Positions 23,787 to 31,330 are shown, numbered from the stretch's first letter. The stretch is DNA of 33,160 nt from Acetomicrobium thermoterrenum DSM 13490 (GCF_900107215.1 NZ_FNPD01000014.1:1-33160), one strand, 5' to 3'. A program made the numbers and translations. Notes: generated from the letters alone by a model not told the origin.

Positions 23787-24326
23787 ATGTCGAAACTGAC
23801 GGGAAAACGTTTTCTCTTCTTCGTAGATGAAGAATACGAAGATCTGGAGCTTTGGTATCCCAAAATCAGATTGATAGAAGAAGGCGCCGAAGCAGTAGTT
23901 GCGGGTCCTGAAAAGGGAAAGTTGTACAGGGGCAAACACGGTTATCCCTGTAAAAGCGATGTGTCTTTCGAGGAAGTCAATCCCGACGACTTCGACGGCA
24001 TAGTCATACCGGGCGGATATGCCCCCGACAAGATCAGGAGATATCAAAAGGCTCTCGATATCGTAAGAAAGCTAAATGAAGCCAACAAAGTCGTGGCTTT
24101 CATCTGTCATGCCGGTTGGGTTCCTATTTCGGCTGGAATACTCAAAGGAAAGAAAGCCACGTCAGTCGGAGCGATAAAAGACGACATGGTGAACGCCGGC
24201 GTGAATTGGGTAGATGAGGCAGCAGTAGTGGACGGAAACCTCATAAGCAGCAGAACACCTAACGACCTTCCCCAGTTTTGCAGGGCCATCATCGAGAAAA
24301 CCTCACCGAGCGGCTGTTGTCGTTAA
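23787..24326 (+). CDS. DJ-1/PfpI family protein
   Basis: A 179-residue class I glutamine amidotransferase-like fold. The nucleophile elbow is VVAFICHAGW, with C107 followed by H108, the DJ-1/PfpI pattern; the acid side is in the DEEYED segment near residue 15. GIVIPGGYAPDKIR is the conserved oxyanion-loop stretch. Members include intracellular proteases, glyoxalases and deglycases; the PfpI/YhbO group is nearest by pattern. ATG 23787 follows AGGAGGTGG. It lies behind the ferritin-like gene and shares a bidirectional terminator with thiC. The physiological substrate is unknown. Confidence 0.88.
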   Translation: MSKLTGKRFLFFVDEEYEDLELWYPKIRLIEEGAEAVVAGPEKGKLYRGKHGYPCKSDVSFEEVNPDDFDGIVIPGGYAPDKIRRYQKALDIVRKLNEANKVVAFICHAGWVPISAGILKGKKATSVGAIKDDMVNAGVNWVDEAAVVDGNLISSRTPNDLPQFCRAIIEKTSPSGCCR

Positions 24327-24330
24327 AATA

Positions 24331-24357
24331 AAAAAGGGGCGTGAACGCCCCTTTTTT
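24331..24357. terminator. Bidirectional terminator between the DJ-1/PfpI gene and thiC
   Basis: GGGGCG and CGCCCC (24336-24351) form a tight stem with a TGAA loop, flanked by A and T runs, so it can stop transcription from both sides. It lies 4 nt past the plus-strand gene, and the thiC TAA overlaps its edge. Confidence 0.93.
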
Positions 24358-25643
24358 TATTCCCTCGACGGCAAAACCTGCCTGCTCAATTTAACAGCAC
24401 AAAGTTTTCCGCACATGGTGCAAGCTTCCCTGTCGCTTGCAAGGTGTGATTTAATTCGGACCAATTCCGGATCCAAAGCCTCGGCGATCATCGATTCCCA
24501 ATCCAAATTTCGTCTCGCCAACGATATCCTTCTGTCCTGGTCACGAGCACCTTTAACGTCTTTAGCAAGGTCACCAACGTGAGCTGCCAATTTCGAGGCG
24601 ATCACTCCGAGATATATGTCATTTTCATCGGGAAGACCGAGGTGCTCCGCCGGAGTCACGTCGCATAGAAAATCGGCTCCCGCCGATGCAGCTATTGCTC
24701 CGCCTATCGCTCCGGAAATGTGATCATATCCGGCTGCTATATCGGTAGGAAGAGGCCCTAAAACGTAAAAAGGCGCCTCGTCAGTGAGACGTTTTTCAAG
24801 CTCTACATGAGGTTTTATGTGCTCTATCGGCACATGTCCCGGACCTTCTATCATGGCTTGCACTCCCCAATCGTTAGCCCTCCTCGCTAAATGAGCTAAG
24901 ACCATCAGCTCCGCCAATTGGGGTTCGTCTATGGCATCCGCTATGGCTCCCGGCCTAAATCCGTCTCCCAGACTTAATACCACATCGTAACGTTTGGCTA
25001 TCTGAAGCAAATCATCGAAGTATTCGTAAAGAGGGTTTTCCTGTCTCGTTTTTTCCATCCAATACAACAGGATTGAACCTCCTCTGCTCACGCAAGGCAT
25101 GATGCGCTCTGCACCTCGCAAAAACTCCACCGACTGTCTGTTGACTCCGCAATGTACTGTTATATAATCGACACCTTGACGACACTGTTTTTCAATAGAG
25201 GAAAACAACCTCTCGACGCTAAGGTCCTCCAGAGGTCTGTCCTCCCTTGCCAATTCACTCGCCACGGCATAAATTGGAACAGCACCCACCATTATGGGCG
25301 ATTTTTCCAAAAAGAACGCCCTTGCTGAATCAAGGTCGCCTCCAGTCGACAGATCCATGATGGAATCCGTACCGGCATCGAGGGCAGCATTCAGCTTACG
25401 ACCTTCAAGCTCAAGGTCGCAGCATTCGTCGCTGGTACCCAAATTGGTGTTCACCTTGGTGGAAAGACCTTTCCCTATGCCCTTGATCCTTCTTATATCG
25501 TGGTTGACATTCTTGGGAATAACGACTTTGCCATGGGCCACCAAATCGCGAATAGTTTCTGGCGCAAGGCCTTCATCGTCTGCAACTTTCCGCATTTCCC
25601 CACTTATGATGCCAGCCATTGCCATTTCAAGTTGCGTACTCAA
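24357..25643 (-). CDS. thiC: Phosphomethylpyrimidine synthase ThiC
   Basis: A 428-residue radical SAM enzyme that rearranges aminoimidazole ribotide to HMP-phosphate, the pyrimidine half of thiamine. It has the core motifs VDYITVHCGVN, ISLARRNLDWE and AIEGPGHVP-like text (MIEGPGHVPIEHI). The C-terminal iron-sulfur motif is CTMCGKLC, C-x2-C-x3-C; the Proteobacterial form is C-x2-C-x4-C and about 600 residues long, so this is the short type common in anaerobes and archaea. The start is TTG at 25643 with GGGAGGG 9 nt upstream. A TPP riboswitch precedes it, so expression should fall when TPP is plentiful. Confidence 0.97.
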   Translation of the reverse strand: MSTQLEMAMAGIISGEMRKVADDEGLAPETIRDLVAHGKVVIPKNVNHDIRRIKGIGKGLSTKVNTNLGTSDECCDLELEGRKLNAALDAGTDSIMDLSTGGDLDSARAFFLEKSPIMVGAVPIYAVASELAREDRPLEDLSVERLFSSIEKQCRQGVDYITVHCGVNRQSVEFLRGAERIMPCVSRGGSILLYWMEKTRQENPLYEYFDDLLQIAKRYDVVLSLGDGFRPGAIADAIDEPQLAELMVLAHLARRANDWGVQAMIEGPGHVPIEHIKPHVELEKRLTDEAPFYVLGPLPTDIAAGYDHISGAIGGAIAASAGADFLCDVTPAEHLGLPDENDIYLGVIASKLAAHVGDLAKDVKGARDQDRRISLARRNLDWESMIAEALDPELVRIKSHLASDREACTMCGKLCAVKLSRQVLPSRE

Positions 25644-25674
25644 TTAAAAATCCCTCCCGCTATTTTTTATGGGA
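25644..25674 (-). promoter_or_regulatory. Putative SD-masking stem of the thiC riboswitch
   Basis: The thiC SD GGGAGGGA can pair with TCCCTTCCC about 12 nt upstream, leaving one bulged T. Between this and the aptamer, a second stem (GGACAAAAG with CTTTTGT..GTCC) is possible. No T-run terminator is present, so control looks translational. This is read from pairing only. Confidence 0.5.
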
Positions 25675-25709
25675 AGGGAAAGGACATCACAAAAGTTCTT
25701 CTTTTGTCC

Positions 25710-25787
25710 GCCATTCCCTCCGCCAGCATTACCTGGATCAGGTTCTAGGGGTTCTCTCTCAGCTCACGCACATGAGCGCCCCCTGGC
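25710..25787 (-). promoter_or_regulatory. TPP riboswitch (THI element) for thiC
   Basis: The minus strand carries the conserved TPP aptamer: GGGGGCGC, then CTGAGAGAGAACCCCTAGAA, then CCTGATCCAGGTAATGCTGG and GGAGGGA. P1 can form from GCCA at one end and TGGC at the other. It lies about 65 nt before thiC. A possible extended -10 (TGTTATATT, 25795-25800) puts the transcript start right at the aptamer. Confidence 0.96.
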
Positions 25788-26026
25788 TTTTACAAATATA
25801 ACATATTCTCATAAAAAAGTTTATGGAACAACGGGAAAAATCGCTATAACCATTTACATATTATTATAAGTTCATTATGCGACATCGATCAGTCCAAAAA
25901 ACACGACTCTGCACATGTTTCTGGTAGGGTCCAAAATAGGATATAAACTCTCATGATTTGGCACTAACCAAAGATATAGCTCCCCCTTAACATAAAAGTG
26001 AAAAACTAAAAAAGGGGGAACTTGCA
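25788..26026. other. Gap between the thiC and pdxS leaders
   Basis: The region between the thiC leader and pdxS contains only promoter-like A/T-rich sequence for both directions, plus the pdxS leader stem at its right end. A possible plus-strand -10 TATAAA occurs in GGATATAAACTC near 25938, with no clear -35. I see no reading frame with ribosome site here and no second riboswitch. Confidence 0.4.
25981..26019 (+). promoter_or_regulatory. SD-masking hairpin in the pdxS leader
   Basis: TCCCCCTT (25981-25988) is the perfect complement of AAGGGGGA (26012-26019), which is the ribosome-binding site of pdxS (GTG at 26027). The loop is 23 nt of A-rich sequence. The stem would block translation unless unfolded. 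Confidence 0.6.
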
Positions 26027-26869
26027 GTGAAAAACCAAATCAACTTCACCGACAAAGAAAATCTGGCAAAGCAATTCGTCGGAGGAGTCATCATGGACGT
26101 GACAAACAGCGAGCAGGCCAAAATAGCGGAGGATGTGGGTGCCGTGGCCGTTATGGCCCTAGAAAAGGTGCCTGCAGATTTGCGAAAGGAGGGCAAGGTG
26201 GCTCGAATGGCCGACCCTACAAAGATATTGGAGATAAAAAATGCCGTTTCCATACCGGTTATGGCCAAAGTGCGCATAGGACATTTCGTCGAGGCGCAGA
26301 TCCTAGAAGCACTTGGAGTAGACTTCATAGACGAAAGTGAGGTCTTAACACCTGCCGACGACGAACATCACATAAACAAGAGAGAATTTAAAACTCCTTT
26401 TGTTTGCGGTGCCCGCGACCTGGGAGAGGCCCTGCGTCGAATTGCCGAAGGTGCAACCATGATCCGAACCAAGGGGGAAGCCGGCACGGGCAACGTAATA
26501 GAGGCAGTAAGGCATGTCAGAACAATCTATGCCCAATTGAAGAAGCTTTTATCGGCAAACGAAGAGGACCTGCCAACCCTCGCCGGTGAGCTGCGCGTTC
26601 CCTTGGAATTGCTGGAAACGTGTCGCGCAACAGGAGGGCTTCCCGTCGTCAACTTCGCAGCTGGCGGAATCGCCACTCCTGCCGATGCCGCTTTGATGAT
26701 GCAACTGGGCTGTGATGGCGTCTTCGTCGGAAGTGGCATCTTCAAGTCGGAGAATCCTTCGATAAGGGCAAAAGCGATAGTAAAAGCCGTCGCAAACTTT
26801 AAAAAACCCGAAGTTTTGGCAGAGGTATCAACAGGACTCGGAGAGGCCATGGAAGGAGTTTTAATCTAA
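26027..26869 (+). CDS. pdxS: Pyridoxal 5'-phosphate synthase subunit PdxS
   Basis: A 280-residue TIM-barrel synthase that builds PLP from ribose 5-phosphate, glyceraldehyde 3-phosphate and ammonia. Catalytic residues sit at family positions: D24 (GGVIMDVTN), K81 (VMAKVRIGH) and K149 ([10 protein letters not shown]). [10 protein letters not shown] is the late phosphate loop. It ends GEAMEGVLI, about 10-15 residues short of Bacillus-type proteins, which carry a charged tail. The GTG start follows GGGGGA in a stem. No pdxT (glutaminase partner) is adjacent; the gene stands alone, facing the kor operon. Confidence 0.96.
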   Translation: MKNQINFTDKENLAKQFVGGVIMDVTNSEQAKIAEDVGAVAVMALEKVPADLRKEGKVARMADPTKILEIKNAVSIPVMAKVRIGHFVEAQILEALGVDFIDESEVLTPADDEHHINKREFKTPFVCGARDLGEALRRIAEGATMIRTKGEAGTGNVIEAVRHVRTIYAQLKKLLSANEEDLPTLAGELRVPLELLETCRATGGLPVVNFAAGGIATPADAALMMQLGCDGVFVGSGIFKSENPSIRAKAIVKAVANFKKPEVLAEVSTGLGEAMEGVLI

Positions 26870-27049
26870 CGCATCAGAAACAAAAGTGTCGAAGAGGCAT
26901 AACAGGGATCACAAAGGCATAATCAAAAGCAAAGTCAATGGATGTTGTCAAAGATGTCCAAAGGCTTATCGACACACAATGAACAAAGAGCTTATTACAG
27001 CAAGAACAATAGAGAAAAACAGCTTTCCCTGAAATGCCTCTTCATAAAG
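26870..27049. repeat. Intergenic region bounded by 17-nt imperfect inverted repeats
   Basis: GAAGAGGCATAACAGGG (26891-26907) matches the reverse complement of 27027-27043 except for a 2-nt mismatch, giving two pairing blocks (10 and 5 bp). The 119-nt interior has AGGCATAA repeated and no ORF. After korC on the minus strand, AGCTTT/AAAGCT followed by GTTTTTC makes a weak terminator (about 27014-27048) that uses the same arm. Confidence 0.45.
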
Positions 27050-27595
27050 CTAACGGCTAGAAATTAACTCATTTCCAACATCAATGCCTTTTTGTAGAAT
27101 CTTAGCGTTTATATCCCGTATTTTTGGCGAGAAAGCCTCGGCCAAGGTTTGAAACAACGCCTCAGTCGAAATCGCCTTCAAGCAGCTGGCAACTATCCCC
27201 AGGGAAAGCACGTTCGCGCTCCTGGAAGAACCCATTTCGATGGCAGTCTTCGTTATGGGAAATCCGACAAATCTCGAATCCAGCTTGTATTTTGACGCGT
27301 CAATCAAGCCGGAATCGTAAACCACTTTGCAGTTTTTGTTTTCTATATCAAGATTCCGAACCAGGGCTTCCTCGGCCAAAACGACGACGATATCGGGGCT
27401 TAAGGCATAAGGGTATAGGATCTCGTTATCAGACATAACAACGTCCGTCTTTGTAAAGCCTCCCCTGGCCGATACTCCGTAAGCCTGCGTCTGAGAGGCC
27501 TTCAGCCCGGAAGCTACGGCAGCCTCGCCAAGCAAAGTACCGGCTAAAATCACTCCTTGACCACCAATTCCCGCAAAAATAACTTCGTATTTCAT
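27050..27595 (-). CDS. korC: 2-oxoacid:ferredoxin oxidoreductase, gamma subunit
   Basis: A 181-residue subunit with the typical start YEVIFAGIGGQGVILAGTLLGEA and GVSARGGFTKTDVVMS. It is the last gene of a korD-korA-korB-korC operon, 6 nt after korB. The gamma subunit helps bind CoA and hold the complex. By subunit layout the enzyme is a 2-oxoglutarate or branched-chain 2-oxoacid ferredoxin oxidoreductase; substrate cannot be fixed from sequence. Confidence 0.93.
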   Translation of the reverse strand: MKYEVIFAGIGGQGVILAGTLLGEAAVASGLKASQTQAYGVSARGGFTKTDVVMSDNEILYPYALSPDIVVVLAEEALVRNLDIENKNCKVVYDSGLIDASKYKLDSRFVGFPITKTAIEMGSSRSANVLSLGIVASCLKAISTEALFQTLAEAFSPKIRDINAKILQKGIDVGNELISSR

Positions 27596-27601
27596 GGACG
27601 A

Positions 27602-28444
27602 TCACTCGCTTTCAAGCTCGTTCCTTGCCCGAGACTGTATTTCCCTGTAGCGGGACAGGAAGGAATGTCCTTTTTTATCGACAAATACTCCGGTGACGAA
27701 CTTTTCCTTAAGGTCTTCTTCGGATAAGTCCTTTACGCGCTCTATGGGTATCGACTGTTCCTTCAGCCACTTCAGCATTTGCGGCGCTTTGGAGAGCTTG
27801 TTATACCTTCCAAAATAGGTCGGACAGGGAGATATCACTTCCACCAGGGAAAAACCTTCGTGAGAAAGGGCCATTCCGATATATTTTTCTATCGTTGTCG
27901 CATGATAGACGGTCGTCCTGGCGACGAAACTTGCTCCGGCCGTCTCCGAAATACGACAAACATCGAGCGCCGGCTCAGGATCCCCGTACCAGGATGTCGA
28001 CGTCCTGGAATAAAGCGGCGTAGTGCAGGAATATTGGCCACCCGTCATTCCGTAGTTAAGGTTATTGGCTACCAAGGCGACGACGTCTATGTTCCTGCGC
28101 GAAGAGTGAATCAAATGATTTCCTCCGATTGTCGCGCTATCGCCATCGCCCATCAAAGCTATGACCTTCATAGATGGATTTGCCACCTTTATGCCCGTTG
28201 CGACGGGCAAAGCTCTCCCGTGTGTAACGTGAACTGTATTGGCATAAAGATAATCATCGGCTTTACCCCAACAGCCGATCCCCGTAACTACAACGACATC
28301 TTTCGGAGCAAGGCCGCCCTTTTCGAAGGCATAAAGCATGCTCTTCAAGATCACCCCGTAGCCGCAACCTGGACACCACTGATGGGGCAGGTTTTCTTCC
28401 CTCAAAAAGGCCTTCCAGCTGACTTCACACGATCTTTTGCTCAT
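27602..28444 (-). CDS. korB: 2-oxoacid:ferredoxin oxidoreductase, beta subunit (TPP-binding)
   Basis: A 280-residue subunit with WCPGCGYG (C24, C27) near the N-terminus and the TPP/Mg motif MGDGDSATIGGNH, then NNLNYGMTGGQ. Together with KorA it carries out oxidative decarboxylation of a 2-oxoacid to acyl-CoA with reduced ferredoxin. Start ATG 28444 overlaps the korA stop by 4 nt (ATGA) with GAGGTGG upstream. A 2-oxoglutarate role would link to the TCA branch; in amino-acid fermenters it could also act on 2-oxoacids from Glu or branched-chain amino acids. Confidence 0.95.
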   Translation of the reverse strand: MSKRSCEVSWKAFLREENLPHQWCPGCGYGVILKSMLYAFEKGGLAPKDVVVVTGIGCWGKADDYLYANTVHVTHGRALPVATGIKVANPSMKVIALMGDGDSATIGGNHLIHSSRRNIDVVALVANNLNYGMTGGQYSCTTPLYSRTSTSWYGDPEPALDVCRISETAGASFVARTTVYHATTIEKYIGMALSHEGFSLVEVISPCPTYFGRYNKLSKAPQMLKWLKEQSIPIERVKDLSEEDLKEKFVTGVFVDKKGHSFLSRYREIQSRARNELESE

Positions 28445-29586
28445 AACGATACCACCTCGCCCAAGACTTGGATAATTTCCTTAGGCGTCAGGGGTTCACC
28501 GTCATAACGATTTGCCCCAAGGACCGGAATTTCGTCGGGAACGGCTTTTCGCACTTCACCGATTATCTGACCCATGTTCATCTCAGGAACGATTATCCCT
28601 CGCTTGCCCTTGGAAATTTCGCTAATGTATTCTGCAGGGAAAGGCCATACCGTCTGAAGCTGTAGTACGCCTACGCTCAGTCCTTCCTCTTTCGCCTCTA
28701 TCGCAGCCTGCCTGGCCGCCCTGACGGCTCCGCCGAAACAGATCACCAGATATTCGCACTTCGTTACGTCAAATTCTCTGTACATTATGATATCATCTTT
28801 ATTTTTCTCTATTTTGTCGTAAAGCCTCTTGACCAGTTTCCTCGCCTCCTGAGGAGAACTTGTGGGCAAGCCCTTTTCGTTATGGGTCGAGGAATGATAT
28901 CTGGTTAAATAATCGCTGCCCGGCGTGACCATGGGAGGCACCAGATCGTCGTCGGCTTTGTATGGCAAATATTCTTCAAGCCCTTCAGGGGGTCTCTTTC
29001 TGTTCACGATCTCGACTTCATCCCTTAAACGGAGAACGCAGTTTTCGCGCAAGTGACCTACCGTTTCGTCGGCCATGAAAAGGACGGGGCATCTGTACTT
29101 TTCAGCCATATTAAAGGCTTGAACCATGAGATCGAAGCACTCCTGCACAGTGGCAGGAGAGAGGGCGATCACGGAGTGATCCCCATGGCGTCCCCAGCGG
29201 GCCTGCATGATGTCTGCCTGAGCTGGGCGGGTGGCCAATCCTGTGCTTGGGCCTGACCTTTGGACATTGACTATCACACAGGGAACCTCTGCCATGATGG
29301 CCAGGCCAATGTTTTCTTGCATCAAGGAAAAACCTGGTCCCGATGTGGCTGTAAAGGCCTTGGCCCCTCCAATGGATGCACCTATTATGGCAGCAATGCT
29401 TGCGATTTCATCTTCCATTTGAAGATAGCAACCCCCTATCTGAGGGAGCTTTCTGGATGCCCTTTCGGCCACCTCTGACGAAGGGGTTATGGGATATCCG
29501 GCAAAAAATGTCGCCCCCGCCAGGAGTGCACCCTCCACTATGGCCTCATTGCCCAACATGAATTTAACTTTTTTCTTCACTATCAT
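28441..29586 (-). CDS. korA: 2-oxoacid:ferredoxin oxidoreductase, alpha subunit
   Basis: A 381-residue pyrimidine-domain subunit: FMLGNEAIVEGALLAG, FFAGYPITPSSEVAE, then TATSGPGFSLMQENIG. The C-terminal transketolase-like domain carries VICFGGAVRAARQAA. The start at 29586 (ATG) lies 4 nt after GGAG and overlaps the korD stop by 23 nt; GTG at 29580 has better spacing, so the exact start is open. Second in korDABC. The substrate is inferred from subunit order only. Confidence 0.94.
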   Translation of the reverse strand: MIVKKKVKFMLGNEAIVEGALLAGATFFAGYPITPSSEVAERASRKLPQIGGCYLQMEDEIASIAAIIGASIGGAKAFTATSGPGFSLMQENIGLAIMAEVPCVIVNVQRSGPSTGLATRPAQADIMQARWGRHGDHSVIALSPATVQECFDLMVQAFNMAEKYRCPVLFMADETVGHLRENCVLRLRDEVEIVNRKRPPEGLEEYLPYKADDDLVPPMVTPGSDYLTRYHSSTHNEKGLPTSSPQEARKLVKRLYDKIEKNKDDIIMYREFDVTKCEYLVICFGGAVRAARQAAIEAKEEGLSVGVLQLQTVWPFPAEYISEISKGKRGIIVPEMNMGQIIGEVRKAVPDEIPVLGANRYDGEPLTPKEIIQVLGEVVSL

Positions 29587-29821
29587 GACACTCCTTCGGT
29601 ATTACCTCAATGGCAAAGTCGGGGCAGCGCAATTCGCAAGTTCCGCAACCTATACATTCGTCAATCCTCTCCGGGATTGGATGTCCGAGCTCGTCGCCTT
29701 CAAAGACTTTCTTGGGGCAAAATTCTATGCAAATTTCGCATCCCTTGCATCGTTCCCTTCTTATCCTAATTATGAATTTCTTGCCCTCAGCTATTTCAAT
29801 CTCGCCTTCATGGGAATGCAT
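29564..29821 (-). CDS. korD: Ferredoxin subunit, 2x[4Fe-4S] (delta)
   Basis: An 85-residue ferredoxin with CKGCEICIEFCP and CIGCGTCELRCP, two C-x2-C-x2-C-x3-C clusters. It carries electrons from KorA/KorB to soluble ferredoxin. It opens the kor core 64 nt after a thioesterase gene. A delta subunit as a separate gene marks the four-subunit class of oxidoreductase, unlike the two-subunit IOR at 16636-19055. Confidence 0.94.
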   Translation of the reverse strand: MHSHEGEIEIAEGKKFIIRIRRERCKGCEICIEFCPKKVFEGDELGHPIPERIDECIGCGTCELRCPDFAIEVIPKECHDSEEKS

Positions 29822-29885
29822 ACTTTACCCCCCCTCTCAGACATCGACGGATTTTATGACCAGGAGATCAACAAAGCATCCAGGT

Positions 29886-30293
29886 TTAGGTACTCATCCT
29901 TTCTTTGGCTTTTTCGAGCAATTTCGTGTAGTTTACTACCGCTCTGACATGCTTGCCGTAACTGACAATCCCATTTTTATCGCTAATTTCAAAATCGAAG
30001 GTCAATCTGTTGCCGTCTATCTCCTTCAAGACAACTTTGTAAGAGACTTCGGCTCCCATCATAGTAGGTTCTTCATGAGTTATCTCGGTGTGATAGCCTA
30101 CGGATATGAACCCCTGAGGCAGCGACTGGTCAACCATTTCCGTAGCCATTCTAACGACCATATTTATACATGCAGAAGTCGATAAGAACTGTTCAAGGTA
30201 AAGCGACGAATTGCCGACGGTATCATCGACTGAAACAGTCTTCTTAATAGCCCTTTCCGAACCAAGGGAAACCAATTGAGAAATATCCAACAT
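29886..30293 (-). CDS. Hotdog thioesterase, FlK-like
   Basis: A 135-residue single hotdog domain. The pattern VDDTVGNSSL, ATEMVD (E52), SVGYHTEITHEEPTMMG (H73) and IVSYGKHVRAVV resembles the fluoroacetyl-CoA thioesterase (FlK) family, including the Glu and His of the active site. Real substrates of most FlK relatives are ordinary acyl-CoAs. It has a promoter (TTGGAA-17-TAAATT), ATG 30293 after AGGAGGTG, and lies first in the operon with korDABC. Hydrolysis of the kor acyl-CoA product is an inference. It is not related closely to the thioesterase beside iorA. Confidence 0.82.
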   Translation of the reverse strand: MLDISQLVSLGSERAIKKTVSVDDTVGNSSLYLEQFLSTSACINMVVRMATEMVDQSLPQGFISVGYHTEITHEEPTMMGAEVSYKVVLKEIDGNRLTFDFEISDKNGIVSYGKHVRAVVNYTKLLEKAKERMST

Positions 30294-30326
30294 CTACAAC
30301 ACCTCCTGAACCGTTTATTTAGTCTC

Positions 30327-30355
30327 AATTTACCACAATATCACTTGTCTTCCAA
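30327..30355 (-). promoter_or_regulatory. Promoter of the thioesterase-korDABC operon
   Basis: TTGGAA (30350-30355) and TAAATT (30327-30332) are 17 nt apart on the minus strand; the -10 is preceded by TGTGG. It lies between the thi4 terminator and the thioesterase start. Confidence 0.55.
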
Positions 30356-30372
30356 TTGATCAGACCGCCAGG

Positions 30373-30419
30373 AAAAAAGTCGCGAGCAAAACCTAGGGCC
30401 AATCAAATTCGCTCGCGAC
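30373..30419 (-). terminator. Terminator after thi4
   Basis: GTCGCGAGC (30411-30419 on the minus strand) pairs perfectly with GCTCGCGAC (30379-30387), with a 23-nt loop and a TTTTTT run after the stem. It lies 28 nt past the thi4 stop and separates thi4 from the kor operon. A-rich flank on the other side makes it bidirectional. Confidence 0.88.
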
Positions 30420-30446
30420 CAAAAAATTGAGGCGTAAGAAAACTTG

Positions 30447-31226
30447 CTAAATTTTACTTAAAATCTCCCTCGCGGCCTTCACGCCCGAAAGCAGCATCCC
30501 CCCAAAGATAGGCCCCATCCTGGGACCTCCGAAGGTGGCATTGGCTGCCATTCCGGCCACGTAAAGACCCGGGAATACCTCGCGGGTGTTTACTATTGTC
30601 AACTTTTCTGCCCTGTCGGGCGACATAAACTTCTCGCCTTCAATGTTGCCAGTCGCCGTAAAAAGCCTGCCCGGCATCTTGCGCGCCACTACTCTTACCA
30701 CTTCGGTGTCGTGTCCCGTAGCGTCTATCACATATTTGCAATGAATCGACAGTGGATCAACGTGAAGACCTGCCATCTCCACAGCCGTCCAATTTACAAC
30801 GAGCCCATTTATCCTCTCCTCATCGTCCACCACTACGTCCTCCACGCTAAGGGCATTAAATATCGTCGCTCCTGCCTTCACGGCCTTACTCGTCAATGTG
30901 CTCACGGCCTCAACGGAATCGGCAGTGTAATATCCCTCGACCTCATAGGGGCGTACATTGACGCCCACCCCTTCCAAGATTTCTTTGGCTTCATGCTGTA
31001 TCACTATCTCATTAAAAAGCATTCCACCTCCCCACATTCCGCCGCCAACGCTTAGCTTGCGTTCGTAAAGAGCCACCTTCTTGCCGGCCTTGGCCAATTC
31101 AAGAGCTGCCACCAGCCCAGAAGGACCTCCGCCAACTATGGCAACATCGAGCTCTAAACAATTCATTAGTTTCTTGAAGTACCCTTCGACTATGGCTTTT
31201 GTTATAACCAGCTCATCGAGCTTCAC
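30447..31226 (-). CDS. thi4: Thi4-family thiazole synthase, His-type (sulfide-dependent)
   Basis: A 259-residue flavoprotein-fold enzyme that makes the thiazole half of thiamine (ADT) from NAD and glycine. The dinucleotide loop is [19 protein letters not shown], followed by [10 protein letters not shown] and, near the end, [21 protein letters not shown]. At the sulfur-donor position, yeast Thi4 has Cys in a C-M-D-P context and gives up its own sulfur. Here the site is LHVDPLSI with H155, as in the methanogen enzyme that uses free sulfide and turns over repeatedly. GTG 31226 follows AGGAGG by 9 nt. Its leader carries a TPP riboswitch and a terminator. Confidence 0.93.
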   Translation of the reverse strand: MKLDELVITKAIVEGYFKKLMNCLELDVAIVGGGPSGLVAALELAKAGKKVALYERKLSVGGGMWGGGMLFNEIVIQHEAKEILEGVGVNVRPYEVEGYYTADSVEAVSTLTSKAVKAGATIFNALSVEDVVVDDEERINGLVVNWTAVEMAGLHVDPLSIHCKYVIDATGHDTEVVRVVARKMPGRLFTATGNIEGEKFMSPDRAEKLTIVNTREVFPGLYVAGMAANATFGGPRMGPIFGGMLLSGVKAAREILSKI

Positions 31227-31262
31227 CTTTAAGCACCTCCTATAGATTTAATCTTCCATAAT

Positions 31263-31288
31263 AAAAAGCCGCCCCTGGGCGGCTTTTT
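31263..31288 (-). terminator. Riboswitch-controlled terminator before thi4
   Basis: AAAAAGCCGCCC and GGGCGGCTTTTT-type arms form a strong stem with T-rich tail, between the TPP aptamer and the thi4 SD (about 31236-31241). This is the expected OFF structure of a transcriptional TPP switch. Confidence 0.9.
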
Positions 31289-31330
31289 AGGTTTACATCT
31301 AGATTTTCGGTTGATTTAAATTTTTCGGCT

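Noticed and set aside
27779-28507. Plus-strand ORF of 242 codons across korB
   Set aside because: Long only because of codon bias on the opposite strand; it runs antisense to conserved korB motifs and shows no domain.
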